This document shows, one piece after another, positions 35,744 to 44,502 of a DNA stretch of 64,000 bases. The stretch lies in assembly GCF_900112425.1 (NCBI RefSeq), contig NZ_FOLP01000001.1, positions 844,082 to 908,081 of the forward strand. The letters are read 5' to 3'. The notes below the pieces were generated by a model. It was not told the origin of the DNA and did not search any database. It worked only from the letters and a program-made list of their open reading frames with translations. The DNA comes from Variovorax sp. OK212. Its GTDB lineage: Bacteria; Pseudomonadota; Gammaproteobacteria; Burkholderiales; Burkholderiaceae_C. A program made the position numbers and the translations under genes. Within the stretch, counting starts at the first letter, position 1; every line of letters begins with the position of its first letter.

Positions 35744-36971
35744 CCGTCGTCGTGCCCACGTGCATCGTGCGGCCGGCGCCCAGGCCCGCGACCACCAGCG
35801 CGATGCCCAGCCCGATGAACAGCCACGACGAGGCGCCGAAGCTCCCGGTCCAGCCGTGCAGCAGCCCGGCCACCAGCGGGCCGAAGGCCGCCACCATGTA
35901 GCCCACGCCCTGCGCCATGCCCGAGAGGTGCGCGGCCACGTGCGAGTCGGGCGAGCGCAGCACGATCATGGTGAGCGCCAGCGCGAAGGTGCCGCCCTGC
36001 GCGATGCCCAGCAGCACGGCCCAGGCCCAGACCCCGGCCAGCGGCGCGAACAGCATCGCCAGCATGGCCGCCACCGTCATCGCGGCCAGCACCACCGCCA
36101 GCCCGCGCTGGTTGCGCAGCTTCACGGCCAGCGCCGGCACGACCAGGCAGGTGACCACCTGCGTCATGACCGACAGCGACACCACGTAGCCGGCCGTCTC
36201 GCTGCCCAGGCCGCGCTCGCGCAATATGGGCGCGAGCCAGCCCATCACGATGTAGGCCAGCGCGGACTGCAGGCCCATGAAGAAGGTGACCTGCCAGGCC
36301 AGCTTGTCGCGCCACAGGCCGCGCACCGTGAAGCCCGACTCGCTGGCCACCGGCTTGCGGGGCAGCGCCTGCGGCGCCCAGATCAGCGTGACCAGCGCGG
36401 CCGGCAGCGCCCACATGGCCAGCGCCATGGTCCAGCCGCCGCCCAGCGCGTGCTCCAGCGGCACCGTGAAGCCGGCCGCGCTCGCGGCGCCGCCGCACAC
36501 GGCCATGGTGTACAGGCCCATCATCAGCGCCGCCTGGCTCGCGAAGTCGCGCTTCACCAGGCCCGACAGCAGCACGTTCGACACCGCGATGCCGCTGCCC
36601 GCGATGGCCGAGGCCAGGAACAGCAGCGGAATGTGGCCGGTGCCGCGCAGCACCGTGCCCACGCCGATCAGCACCATGCAGCCCAGCAGCGTGCGCTCGG
36701 TGCCGAAGCGGCGCCCGAGGCCGGGCGCCAGCGGCGCGAACACGCCCAGGCAGACGATCGGCAGCGTGGTCAGCAGGCTCGCGGCGGTGGCAGAGAGGCC
36801 GGTGGCCTTGATGATCTCGGGCAGCACGACCGACAGGCTGGAGAACACCGGGCGCAGGTTGAAGGCGATCAGCACCACGCTGGCGCCGAGCAGGATGCGG
36901 CGGGCGAGGCTGTTGGGGGCGCGCGCCGCTGCGGCGGTGGAAGGCGAAGAAGAAAGGGTGGCCGAATTCAT
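35730..36971 (-). CDS. MFS transporter, CynX/NimT family
   Basis: A 413-aa, 12-helix transporter. Family features are 'SVVLIAFNLRPVFSSLSVVL', where the Arg in 'FNLRP' is conserved in CynX-type proteins, and 'LAPGLGRRFGTERTLLGCMV'. Members handle cyanate, nitroimidazole or other small molecules, mostly unproven. The cyanase gene is 20 kb away, so the name should not be taken as function. ATG 36971; transcribed after the GntR gene with a 41-bp gap, which suggests that regulator controls it. Confidence 0.88.
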   Translation of the reverse strand: MNSATLSSSPSTAAAARAPNSLARRILLGASVVLIAFNLRPVFSSLSVVLPEIIKATGLSATAASLLTTLPIVCLGVFAPLAPGLGRRFGTERTLLGCMVLIGVGTVLRGTGHIPLLFLASAIAGSGIAVSNVLLSGLVKRDFASQAALMMGLYTMAVCGGAASAAGFTVPLEHALGGGWTMALAMWALPAALVTLIWAPQALPRKPVASESGFTVRGLWRDKLAWQVTFFMGLQSALAYIVMGWLAPILRERGLGSETAGYVVSLSVMTQVVTCLVVPALAVKLRNQRGLAVVLAAMTVAAMLAMLFAPLAGVWAWAVLLGIAQGGTFALALTMIVLRSPDSHVAAHLSGMAQGVGYMVAAFGPLVAGLLHGWTGSFGASSWLFIGLGIALVVAGLGAGRTMHVGTTTVPRH

Positions 36972-37012
36972 GGGGTGTTCAAGAGGTGCTCAATGGGTGC
37001 ATCAGCGGATGC

Positions 37013-37702
37013 TCAAGGCGTGGCCGGGGTGCCCAGTGCGAGCGCGTTGATCATCGGCGCCATGAAGGCGCGCACCGCCTCGGCCGCCACGTCGGGGTTG
37101 CGGCTGGCAATGCCTTCGACGATGGCGCGGTGCGCCGCCTCGTCGGGCTCGGGCAGCACCGTGCCCATGGTGCTGGCGATGGTTTCCTTGATGTAGCCCG
37201 TGACGAAGCGGCAGGTCTCGGCCAGCGCCAGGTTGCCCGACACGTCGACGATGGCCAGGTGGAAGGCCAGGTCGCGCTCGACGAACGAGGCGCCCGCGTC
37301 GTCGGCGTCGGGCACGCCGCGCTTGTCGAGCAGGGTGTGCAGGCGGCGCAGGTCGCGCGCGGTGTGGCGCACGGCGGCCAGGCGCGCGGCCTCGACCTCG
37401 AGCGCGCGGCGCACCTCGAACTGGTCGCGCAGGCTGGCCAGGCGCATCTTCTGCAGGCTGGCGGAGGGGTCGAAGCCCGAGCGCACGTAGGTGCCCGAAC
37501 CCTGGCGCACCTCGAGCAGGCCGCGCGACACCAGCGTCTTGACCGCTTCGCGCACCGTGCCGCGGCTCACGCCGAGCAATTGGGCCAGCTGCGGCTCGAT
37601 CGGGATGCGGGAGCCGACCGCCCAGCGGCCGGCGGAGATCTCGGCGCGGATGCTGTCGGCGGCGCTGTCTGCCAGGGAGGTGCGAGGGGCTTGGGCGAGC
37701 AT
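37013..37702 (-). CDS. GntR/FadR-family regulator
   Basis: 229 aa. The N-terminal winged helix reads 'SIRAEISAGRWAVGSRIPIE', 'PQLAQLLGVSRGTVREAVKT' and 'LVSRGLLEVRQGSGTYV'. The C-terminal FCD all-helical domain contains the metal-binding Asp/His pattern 'FVERDLAFHLAIVDVSGNLA' and 'DEAAHRAIVEGI'. Likely represses itself and the CynX-type MFS gene downstream. A palindrome (37712-37730) immediately before ATG 37702 is the probable operator. Confidence 0.93.
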   Translation of the reverse strand: MLAQAPRTSLADSAADSIRAEISAGRWAVGSRIPIEPQLAQLLGVSRGTVREAVKTLVSRGLLEVRQGSGTYVRSGFDPSASLQKMRLASLRDQFEVRRALEVEAARLAAVRHTARDLRRLHTLLDKRGVPDADDAGASFVERDLAFHLAIVDVSGNLALAETCRFVTGYIKETIASTMGTVLPEPDEAAHRAIVEGIASRNPDVAAEAVRAFMAPMINALALGTPATP

Positions 37703-37711
37703 CGAGAAGGC

Positions 37712-37730
37712 CTATTCATTCAATGATTAG
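37712..37730. promoter_or_regulatory. Putative GntR operator
   Basis: CTATTCATTCAATGATTAG: nine-base arms around C37721 with a single mismatch (T/T at 37715 and 37727). It lies 10 bp upstream of the GntR start codon and resembles FadR-type operators, which are short AT-rich dyads. Confidence 0.65.
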
Positions 37731-38057
37731 ACGAATTTTGCTGTCAATGCAAAACCCGGGCTAGGGGTGAGGTGGTTGAACGGCGCATTCGCGCCACAGT
37801 GCCCACCAAGCTCTATTCGCAGCCGGGCGCAAGCCGGTTTCGAAGATTTGTCCGAATAAAGTGAACTTTTTCCGGCATTGGGAAATGCTTTTCACCATTG
37901 TTAACCGAGCCCGATCCGCTGGCTGAAAATGAAACTAAAGGTCACTTATGAATCCAGAAGTTGCCTTGTTTCGCGGTCCGGTGCTCCCTTCCCGACCGTC
38001 TCTAACAGCGTCCAGGGAGCGCCAGAACCACAGGAAACGGATCTCGCCGAAGTTGAA
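37731..38057. other. Intergenic region between GntR and LysR genes
   Basis: This 327-bp gap has no convincing gene. It is AT-rich from about 37840 on. A small dyad GCATT-GGGA-AATGC (37875-37888) and the words GTGAA (37861-37865) and TTCAC (37891-37895) could be LysR sites. The LysR reading frame stays open upstream as far as ATG 37929, but the added residues are not LysR-like, so I leave this stretch as leader. Confidence 0.5.
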
Positions 38058-38951
38058 ATGAAGGACTTTTCTTTGTCGGACGTGCGGCTTTTCACCAAGG
38101 CCGCGCAGCTCGGGGGACTGACCCCGGCCGCCGATGTGCTGAACGTACCCAAGGCCTCCGCCTCGCGCCAGCTCCAGCGGCTGGAAGCCACGGTGGGCCA
38201 CCAGCTGCTGCACCGCGGCTCCACGCGCTTCGCGCTCACCGACGAGGGCCGGGAGTTCCTGGTGGCTGCCCAGCATGTGCTGACGATCCTCGACGACGTC
38301 ATGCTCAACCTCTCCTCCAGCGGCAGCACCGTCACCGGCCGGTTGCGCATCGCCGTGCCGCACTACTACGGCCGCGAGCTGCTCACCAGCCACCTGCCCG
38401 ATTTCATGGGCGCCTACCCGCAGCTCGACGTGGTGGTCGAGACCGGCCGCGACCGTGTCGACCTGTTCCGCGACGAGACCGACGTGGCCATCCGACGCGG
38501 CCGCGAAGGCTGCGACGAGCTGGTGGCGCGCCACCTGAAGAACGAGCCGCTGATGCTGTGCGCCGCGCCCGCCTACCTGGCGCCGCACGCGCCGCTGGCC
38601 AGCCTGTCGGACCTGGCATCGCACGCCTTCCTGAGCGCCGACGCCGAGGGCCGCAAGCGCGAGATCCACCTGGCGACACCGGAGAAGACGCACCGCGTGC
38701 GCGTGGAAAGCGTGTGCCAGTCGGACGACCTCGAGCTGATCCTGCAGCTCGCGCTCTCGGGCCGGGGCATCGCGCTGCTGCCGGTGTCGCTGGCGCAGCC
38801 GCAGCTCGACGGCGGGCTGCTGGTGCCGGTGCTGCCGGCGCTCAAGCTCAAGCCGCAGGAGATCAACTTGGTCTACCTGCCGGCGCGCCGCAACTCGCCC
38901 AAGATCAAGACCTTCGTCGACTACATGCTGGGCGTGTTCAGGGCGTCCTGA
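38058..38951 (+). CDS. LysR-family regulator
   Basis: 297 aa. HTH 'MKDFSLSDVRLFTKAAQLGG', 'LTPAADVLNVPKASASRQLQ', 'RLEATVGHQLLHRGSTRFAL'. The effector domain begins near residue 95 ('LRIAVPHYYGRELLTSHLPD'). ATG 38058 is chosen because the canonical LysR N terminus starts exactly there. No divergently transcribed target is obvious (the GntR gene is 356 bp upstream), and its 3' end meets the TPM-domain gene with a 22-bp gap. The class resembles CrgA/YhjC-type regulators; ligand unknown. Confidence 0.9.
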   Translation: MKDFSLSDVRLFTKAAQLGGLTPAADVLNVPKASASRQLQRLEATVGHQLLHRGSTRFALTDEGREFLVAAQHVLTILDDVMLNLSSSGSTVTGRLRIAVPHYYGRELLTSHLPDFMGAYPQLDVVVETGRDRVDLFRDETDVAIRRGREGCDELVARHLKNEPLMLCAAPAYLAPHAPLASLSDLASHAFLSADAEGRKREIHLATPEKTHRVRVESVCQSDDLELILQLALSGRGIALLPVSLAQPQLDGGLLVPVLPALKLKPQEINLVYLPARRNSPKIKTFVDYMLGVFRAS

Positions 38952-38973
38952 GGCCGCCCTGCAGCCCCCCGAA

Positions 38974-40434
38974 CTACCAGCTTCCCGAGGCGCCGCCGCC
39001 GCTGCTGGAGCCGCCGCCGCTGTCGGACGACGAGGAAGACGAAGAAGACGAAGAGGACGACGAGCTGCTCGAGGAGCTGCTGCTCCAGCCGCTGTCGTCG
39101 CTGTCGCCGCCACCTCCGCCGCCGCCGTACGGCAGGTACGCGAACAGCAGCGTGATGAAGGTCACCAGCCCGACCGGAATCCACGATTCGTCGGGCGTCA
39201 GCCCCGGCTGCGCCATCGCCGCCACCCAGCCGATGACGCCCAGCGCAGCGGCCGAGCGCAGCAGGAAACCCAGTTCACTCCTGCGCCAGCAAGCCCGCAT
39301 GGCGAAGAAGATGCCCGTGACGAAGACGCCGACCCCGCCCACGCCCAAGGCCCACAGGAAGCCCCACCAGAAGTGTTCTTCCCCGACGATGAACGCCACG
39401 GCGACCAGCGCCGCGATGAACAGCGCGATGCCGCCCACCACGTAGCTCACCGCACGCGAGCGCCCGCTGGCGTAGCCGACGCCGTAGGCGAAGCCGGCCG
39501 GCATGGCCATGAAGCCCGCCATCAACGGGTTCAGCAGCGCCGCGGCCGCGGCCACCGGGCCCACGGCGAACAGGCCGAGCGCCACGCGCCAGTTGGGCTT
39601 GCGCCGCGGCGCGGGGGGCTCGATGGCGGCCACGGCGCCGGCCCAGGGCTCGGGGCGAGCGCTCCTGGCCTTGCCTTGCAGCTTCCCGTTGAGCTTGCCC
39701 TTGCGCTTGCGGCCCGACTGCTGCACGGCCGTGCGTTCGTGCGCGTTGCTGGCCATGCCGCGCCCGTGCCACGCGCCCACCGCGAGGCTCCACAGCGCCA
39801 CGCCGAGCAGCGCCCAGCCTTCGGGCGTGACGTGCCCGTCGCGCGAGGCGATCGCCGGCGCGGTGTCCGACGGCAGTTCATGCACCTGCATGTCGGCGTC
39901 CGCAGCGGACGCTGACGGCCCCGCGATCAGCGCGGACAGCGAGTGCACGGCCGCCCGGATGCCGCCCGCGAAGTCGCCGCCGCGAAAGCGCGGCGTCATC
40001 TCGCGGTCGATGATGGCCGCCGCCTGGATGTCGGTGATCGTGCCCTCCAGCCCGGTGCCCACCTCGATGCGCATGCGCCGGTCCTTCAGCGCCACCAGCA
40101 GCAGCACGCCGTCGTCTTCTTCCTTGCGCCCGAGTTTCCATTGCGCGAAGACGCGCGTGGCGTACTGCTCGATGGAGTCCTCGCCCGTGGTCGGCACGAT
40201 CAGCACCGCGAGCTGGGCCTGCGTCTCGGACTGGAGCGCGGCGATGTCGGCACGCAGCGCCTCCGCCTCGTCCGCCTTCAGGGTCCTGGTGAGGTCGACC
40301 ACGCGCGACTGCATGGCGGGCACCGGCACCGGCTTGGCCTGCGCGGGCAGCGCCACCGCCAGCAGGCCCAGGCACAGATGCAGGCACAGGTACAACCACG
40401 CCAGCGCCGTTCCCGGCCAGCGGCGAGCATTCAT
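38974..40434 (-). CDS. TPM-domain membrane protein (YgcG-like) with poly-serine tail
   Basis: 486 aa. Signal peptide ending 'LPAQAKP', then a TPM domain (about 35-175): 'RVVDLTRTLKADEAEALRAD', 'VPTTGEDSIEQYATRVFAQW', 'DGVLLLVALKDRRMRIEVGT', 'GLEGTITDIQAAAIIDREMT'. Several membrane helices follow from about 205. The C terminus is Gly-rich, then a run of about 20 serines with Gly/Asp patches. The serines use mixed AGC/TCG/TCC/TCT codons. TPM proteins have reported phosphatase or complex-assembly roles; here unknown. It is downstream of pbpC (29-bp gap), possibly co-transcribed, linking it to the envelope. Confidence 0.86.
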   Translation of the reverse strand: MNARRWPGTALAWLYLCLHLCLGLLAVALPAQAKPVPVPAMQSRVVDLTRTLKADEAEALRADIAALQSETQAQLAVLIVPTTGEDSIEQYATRVFAQWKLGRKEEDDGVLLLVALKDRRMRIEVGTGLEGTITDIQAAAIIDREMTPRFRGGDFAGGIRAAVHSLSALIAGPSASAADADMQVHELPSDTAPAIASRDGHVTPEGWALLGVALWSLAVGAWHGRGMASNAHERTAVQQSGRKRKGKLNGKLQGKARSARPEPWAGAVAAIEPPAPRRKPNWRVALGLFAVGPVAAAAALLNPLMAGFMAMPAGFAYGVGYASGRSRAVSYVVGGIALFIAALVAVAFIVGEEHFWWGFLWALGVGGVGVFVTGIFFAMRACWRRSELGFLLRSAAALGVIGWVAAMAQPGLTPDESWIPVGLVTFITLLFAYLPYGGGGGGGDSDDSGWSSSSSSSSSSSSSSSSSSSSDSGGGSSSGGGASGSW

Positions 40435-40463
40435 TCAGCACTCCCTTCGTCTTCGTGTTTTTC

Positions 40464-42767
40464 TCAGCGGCGCGCGCTCTTCGTCACCACGCCTGCGCCG
40501 CGCACCTCGATGCGGCGCTGGTCCACCACCTTGCCGGCGCCGTCCACCAGCTCGATCACATGCCGGCCCGGCCACGGCAGCCATTGCGCGGTGTTGCCGC
40601 GCGCGAAGAACTTGCCGTCGATGCGCCACTGCACGCCGCGCCCTTCGGACTCGAAGCGCACGCGCTGGCGCAGCGGCGGAATGTCGGGGTCGACCGCGAT
40701 GATGGTGCCGTCCGACGGCGAGGTGATGCGCGCGAAGCCGATGTCGTTCGCCATGCCGGTGTCCAGCGCGAACAGCGGCTGCTCGGTGCCTTGCAGGAAC
40801 CACTCGCTGCGCGCCGCCTCCAGCGGGCTGCCGTCGGGGCCGGGGCCGAATTCGACGCGCGACTCGACCAGGCCCGCGGGCGGCGCGGGCGCGCGGCTCG
40901 GCTCGCGCGCGTGCAGGAAGCGCATCACCTCGGCCCACACCGGCGCGGCGCCGCTGGTGCCGCTCACGTCCCACATCGACTCGCCGCTGGCGTTGCCCAC
41001 CCACACGCCCACCGTGTAGCGCTGCGACCAGCCCACGGCCCAGTTGTCGCGCATGTCTTTGCTGGTGCCGGTCTTCACGGCCGTCCAGAAGCGGGTGGAC
41101 AGAATGCTGTCGAGGCCGAAGGTGCGCGTGCGCGCGTTGGGGTCGGAGAGGATGTCGCCGACGATGAAGGCGGCGCGCGGGTCGAGCAGCGGCGGCGATG
41201 GGGGTGGCGTGGCGGCCTTCGACTTGCCCCCCGGCGCTGCACCCGTCGCTGTACCCGTCGCCGTGGGCTGCACTGTCAGCGTCGTCGTGCCGTAGCGCCC
41301 GCCGTTGGCCAGCATGCGGTAGGCGTTGGTGAGCGACAGCAGCGACACCTCGGCGCTGCCCAGCGCGAGGCTGTAGCCGTAGTAGTCGCCGCTCTCGCGC
41401 AGCGGCAGGCCGGCCGCGCGCAGCTCGCGCGCGAAGGACTCGGGCGACACCATCACCAGCGTGCGCACGGCGGGCACGTTGAGCGAGGCGGCCAGCGCGG
41501 TGCGCGCCGACACCGGGCCCTTGAAGCGGCGGTCGTAGTTCTGCGGAATGTAGAGGCCGCTGGCTGTGCTGATCTGCGCCGACGAGTCCTCGATCAGCGA
41601 AGCCGCCGTGAGGCGCCGCTCGGCAATGGCCTGCCCGTAGAGCAGCGGCTTGAGCGTGGAGCCCGGCTGGCGCAGCGCGGTCACGCCGTCGACCTCGGCC
41701 GCCTGGCTCAGCGGGCCCGACGAGCCGACCCATGCGAGCACTTCGCCGGTCGCGTTGTCGAGCACCACCAGCGCGCCGTCTTCCACATGCCGCTCGCGCA
41801 GCTCGCGCAGGTGGCGCTGCAGCGTGTCGAGCGCGAAGCGTTGCAGCGGCGCGCGCAGCGTGGTGCGCACGGCGGCGTCCTTGTCTTTCTTGGGGCTGGG
41901 GGCTGTGCCCGCATCCGCCGCCTTCGGGTCGCGTAACTCGCGCAAGTCGCGCAATTCACGCAGCACGCGCCGCGACGCATGCGGCGCAATGCCCTCGTTC
42001 GCGTCGAAGGCACGCCGCTGCACCGCCGCGCTGGTGAACATGTCGAGCGCTTCGCAGTCGACCTTCTGCTGCGGCTCCATCGCGCGCAGCACTTCGCAGG
42101 CGCGCTGCGCCACCACGTTGGGCCTGGCGTTCGGCGCGCGCACCAGCGCCGAGGCCACGGCCGCCTCGCGCGCGTCGAGCCCGCTCGGTGCCTTGCCGAA
42201 CAGCGTGCGCGAGAGCGCATCGATGCCCACGATCTCGCCGCGAAACGGCACGGTGTTGAGGTAGGCCTCCAGGATCTGGTCCTTGCGCCAGCTGCGCTCC
42301 AGCTGCGCGGCGGCCACCGTCTGGCTGATCTTCTGCGTGAAGCTGCGCCCGCCTGAAGCGCGGCGCAGGTCGTCGTCGAGCAGGCCCGACAGCTGCATGG
42401 TGATGGTCGATGCGCCGCGCGTGCGCGTGTTCCACAGGTTGCCCCAGGCGGCGGCCGACACGGCGCGCCAGTCGATGCCGCTGTGTTCGAAGAAGCGCTT
42501 GTCTTCGCTCAGCACCATGGCCGTGCGCAGCGCGGGCGACACGTCGGCCAGCCCGGTCCACTGGCCGCGCCGCACGGTGGGGTCGGTGCGCACGCGCTGC
42601 AGCAGTTCGCCGTTGCGGTCGAGCACGGCAGTGTCGGAGGAGCGGAACTCGCGCTTCACTTCGTCGAAGCTGACCACGGCCCAGGCCGGGTGCGCGCTGG
42701 CCGCGGCCAGCACGGCGGCGGCCAGGGCGAGGGCCTTGCGGGTGGGGATGAAAGGCGCGAACTGCAT
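40464..42767 (-). CDS. pbpC: Penicillin-binding protein 1C
   Basis: 767 aa. Bifunctional class A PBP: the glycosyltransferase domain has 'VLSEDKRFFEHSGIDWRAVS', 'GASTITMQLSGLL' and 'QILEAYLNTVPFRGEIVGID'. The transpeptidase domain has the nucleophile 'QPGSTLKPLLYG', 'ASLNVPAVR' and 'KTGTSKDMRDNWAVGW'. A C-terminal BiPBP_C domain ('PSDGTIIAVDPDIPPLRQRV') is diagnostic of PBP1C. An insert 'RELRDLRELRD' plus 'KKDKDAA' lies in the middle. ATG 42767 gives a proper N-terminal membrane anchor; the frame extends to 42809. The usual alpha-2-macroglobulin partner is not adjacent but 14 kb away at 56739. Confidence 0.95.
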   Translation of the reverse strand: MQFAPFIPTRKALALAAAVLAAASAHPAWAVVSFDEVKREFRSSDTAVLDRNGELLQRVRTDPTVRRGQWTGLADVSPALRTAMVLSEDKRFFEHSGIDWRAVSAAAWGNLWNTRTRGASTITMQLSGLLDDDLRRASGGRSFTQKISQTVAAAQLERSWRKDQILEAYLNTVPFRGEIVGIDALSRTLFGKAPSGLDAREAAVASALVRAPNARPNVVAQRACEVLRAMEPQQKVDCEALDMFTSAAVQRRAFDANEGIAPHASRRVLRELRDLRELRDPKAADAGTAPSPKKDKDAAVRTTLRAPLQRFALDTLQRHLRELRERHVEDGALVVLDNATGEVLAWVGSSGPLSQAAEVDGVTALRQPGSTLKPLLYGQAIAERRLTAASLIEDSSAQISTASGLYIPQNYDRRFKGPVSARTALAASLNVPAVRTLVMVSPESFARELRAAGLPLRESGDYYGYSLALGSAEVSLLSLTNAYRMLANGGRYGTTTLTVQPTATGTATGAAPGGKSKAATPPPSPPLLDPRAAFIVGDILSDPNARTRTFGLDSILSTRFWTAVKTGTSKDMRDNWAVGWSQRYTVGVWVGNASGESMWDVSGTSGAAPVWAEVMRFLHAREPSRAPAPPAGLVESRVEFGPGPDGSPLEAARSEWFLQGTEQPLFALDTGMANDIGFARITSPSDGTIIAVDPDIPPLRQRVRFESEGRGVQWRIDGKFFARGNTAQWLPWPGRHVIELVDGAGKVVDQRRIEVRGAGVVTKSARR

Positions 42768-43035
42768 CGAGAGAAAAGCTTCGTATCCGGAAGTGTGGGC
42801 CGGTGACATTCTCCGCGATGCACCACGGGAACCGCGCCTACTCGCACACGCGCCGCCGACCGCCCCGGCGAGCGAAAACTACACGCCAAAGTTCTCAGCA
42901 CGTTCCACATCCGGTAACGAACTTCACGCAAGGGCCTTCATCGCGAAACCCGACGCGTACCGGCGTGGCCTTCAATGCAGTACCGGCTCGCAGGAGGCGA
43001 CCCCCGGTTCGACAAACACTCCAAGGAGAACTCAC

Positions 43036-43242
43036 ATGACGAAGACTTTGGCGATCCTGATGGCCGCATCGGCCCTGCTGGCTGGCTGCGTGGTGGCCCC
43101 TTACGACCGTCCGCCGCCGCCGCGCGCGCACTACGGCGACCGCGACCGCGACGGTGTGCCGAACCGCTACGACCGTGACCGCGACAACGACGGCGTGCCC
43201 AACCGCTACGACCGCAGCCCGAACAATCCGTACCGCAACTGA
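43036..43242 (+). CDS. Small Asp-rich lipoprotein
   Basis: 68 aa. Lipoprotein signal 'MTKTLAILMAASALLAGCVV' with lipobox LAGC (Cys18). The mature part contains two copies of a DRDxDGVPNRYD motif ('YGDRDRDGVPNRYD', 'DRDNDGVPNRYD'), like the calcium-binding loops of thrombospondin type 3 repeats. ATG 43036 follows AAGGAG and a strong terminator follows at 43257. No enzyme domain. A calcium-binding outer-membrane role is plausible, not shown. Confidence 0.85.
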   Translation: MTKTLAILMAASALLAGCVVAPYDRPPPPRAHYGDRDRDGVPNRYDRDRDNDGVPNRYDRSPNNPYRN

Positions 43243-43256
43243 TTGCGCAAAGACAG

Positions 43257-43289
43257 AGGCCGCGAAGCAACCTGCTTCGCGGCCTTTTT
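43257..43289 (+). terminator. Strong intrinsic terminator
   Basis: Perfect 13-bp stem AGGCCGCGAAGCA (43257-43269) / TGCTTCGCGGCCT (43273-43285), loop ACC, followed directly by T's to 43289. It ends the small lipoprotein mRNA; in reverse it could also serve the convergent LysE gene. Confidence 0.95.
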
Positions 43290-43310
43290 CATTTCAAGGG
43301 CGTGTGCGTC

Positions 43311-43937
43311 TCAGCCGGGCCGGCGCGCCATCAACGCCCAGATGCCCGCGGCGCTCAGCAGCGAACCGCCCGCCAGGTTGAACCGCTTCTGCGCGCGCGG
43401 CGACGAGAGCAGCTTGCGCGCCGAGCCCGCGAACACCGCGTACAGCGTGGCGTTGGTCGCGGCCAGCACCACGAAGGTCACGGCCAGCACCCACAGCTGG
43501 CGCGTCACGTCGGCCGCCGGGCTGATGAACTGCGGCAGGAAGGCCACGAAGAACACGATGCCCTTGGGGTTCAGCGCCGTCACCAGGTAGGTGTTGGCGA
43601 AGAGGCGCAGGCGCGAGACGGGCGCGGCGGGCTTGGCCAGCTCGGCGGGCGAGACGCCGGCGCGCAGCAGCTTGATGCCCAGGTACAGCAGGTACAGGCC
43701 GCCCACCCACTTCACCACCGTGAACCAGAAGGCCGAGGTGGCGAGCAGCGCGCCCAGGCCCAGCAGCGACACCACCAGCGCCGTCGAGTCGCCCAGCGCC
43801 ACCGCGGCCACCAGCGGCACGTTGGCGCGGCGGCCGTGCGACATGGAATAGCTGATCACCGTGAGGATGGTCGGCCCCGGAATGATCAGCATCAGCGTGG
43901 ACGCTGCGACGAAGGCGAGCCAGAGTTCGATGGGCAT
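43311..43937 (-). CDS. LysE/RhtB-family amino-acid exporter
   Basis: A 208-aa, six-helix membrane protein. Family signature 'MLIIPGPTILTVISYSMSHG' near the start, 'LGLGALLATSAFWFTVVKWV', 'GGLYLLYLGIKLLRAG' and 'FANTYLVTALNPKGIVFFVA'. Exports amino acids or related metabolites; the exact substrate is not readable. ATG 43937. The GFA protein gene lies 36 bp upstream on the same strand, possibly co-transcribed. Confidence 0.92.
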   Translation of the reverse strand: MPIELWLAFVAASTLMLIIPGPTILTVISYSMSHGRRANVPLVAAVALGDSTALVVSLLGLGALLATSAFWFTVVKWVGGLYLLYLGIKLLRAGVSPAELAKPAAPVSRLRLFANTYLVTALNPKGIVFFVAFLPQFISPAADVTRQLWVLAVTFVVLAATNATLYAVFAGSARKLLSSPRAQKRFNLAGGSLLSAAGIWALMARRPG

Positions 43938-43973
43938 GTTGCGGTGTCTCCTGTGGATGGGTGGGTGGGTGGT

Positions 43974-44378
43974 TCAGAGGTGCCGGGTCTCGGCCGGCGG
44001 CAGGTGCCAGCTGTTGTTGCGGCCGTCGACGTAGGTGATGGGGGAGTTGATCAGCTCTTCGGGCTCGGCGTCGTCCAGGCAGGTCACGTTCACGCCGTAG
44101 ATCGCGCCGCCGTCGTCCGGCCGGTTGCCCAGCCCGAACGAGCGCACGCCGCAGTGCTTGCAGAAGAAGTGCTTGTTCTGGCGCGTGTGGAAGAGGTATT
44201 CCGTCAGCTCTTCCTGGCCGGCCATCAGCCGGAATGCGTCGGGCTCGACCGCCGCGGGCCAGAAGCGGGTCTTGGTGCAGATGGAGCAGTTGCACCGCAG
44301 GGTGCCCTGGCTCAGGTCGATGTCGGCTTCGAATCGCACGGCGCCGCAGTGGCAGCCGCCGGTATAGGTCTTTTTCAT
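43974..44378 (-). CDS. GFA-family zinc-binding protein
   Basis: 134 aa, about the length of the GFA (glutathione-dependent formaldehyde-activating, Mss4-like) fold. Zinc-ligand Cys clusters: 'YTGGCHCGAVRFEA', 'LRCNCSICTKTRFW' and 'FFCKHCGVRSFGLG'. ATG 44378 starts MKKTYTGGCHCGAVRF, the typical family N terminus; the open frame upstream to 44648 is not supported. Most GFA proteins are not proven formaldehyde enzymes, so the substrate is left open. Confidence 0.92.
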   Translation of the reverse strand: MKKTYTGGCHCGAVRFEADIDLSQGTLRCNCSICTKTRFWPAAVEPDAFRLMAGQEELTEYLFHTRQNKHFFCKHCGVRSFGLGNRPDDGGAIYGVNVTCLDDAEPEELINSPITYVDGRNNSWHLPPAETRHL

Positions 44379-44502
44379 ACGCTGAAAATTCGCAAGGCCA
44401 TGCGTGATGGGCGTGACGTGCGCGGCGTGCGCAATCTGGCGCCGGAAAGCACCATAGCAAAGGCGGTGCCGGGCTGCTGGCCGCGGGTTATCTGCAGGCG
44501 GC

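Noticed and set aside
37929..38057. N-terminal extension of the LysR gene to ATG 37929
   Set aside because: The 43 added residues are not LysR-like and the conserved N terminus begins exactly at ATG 38058.
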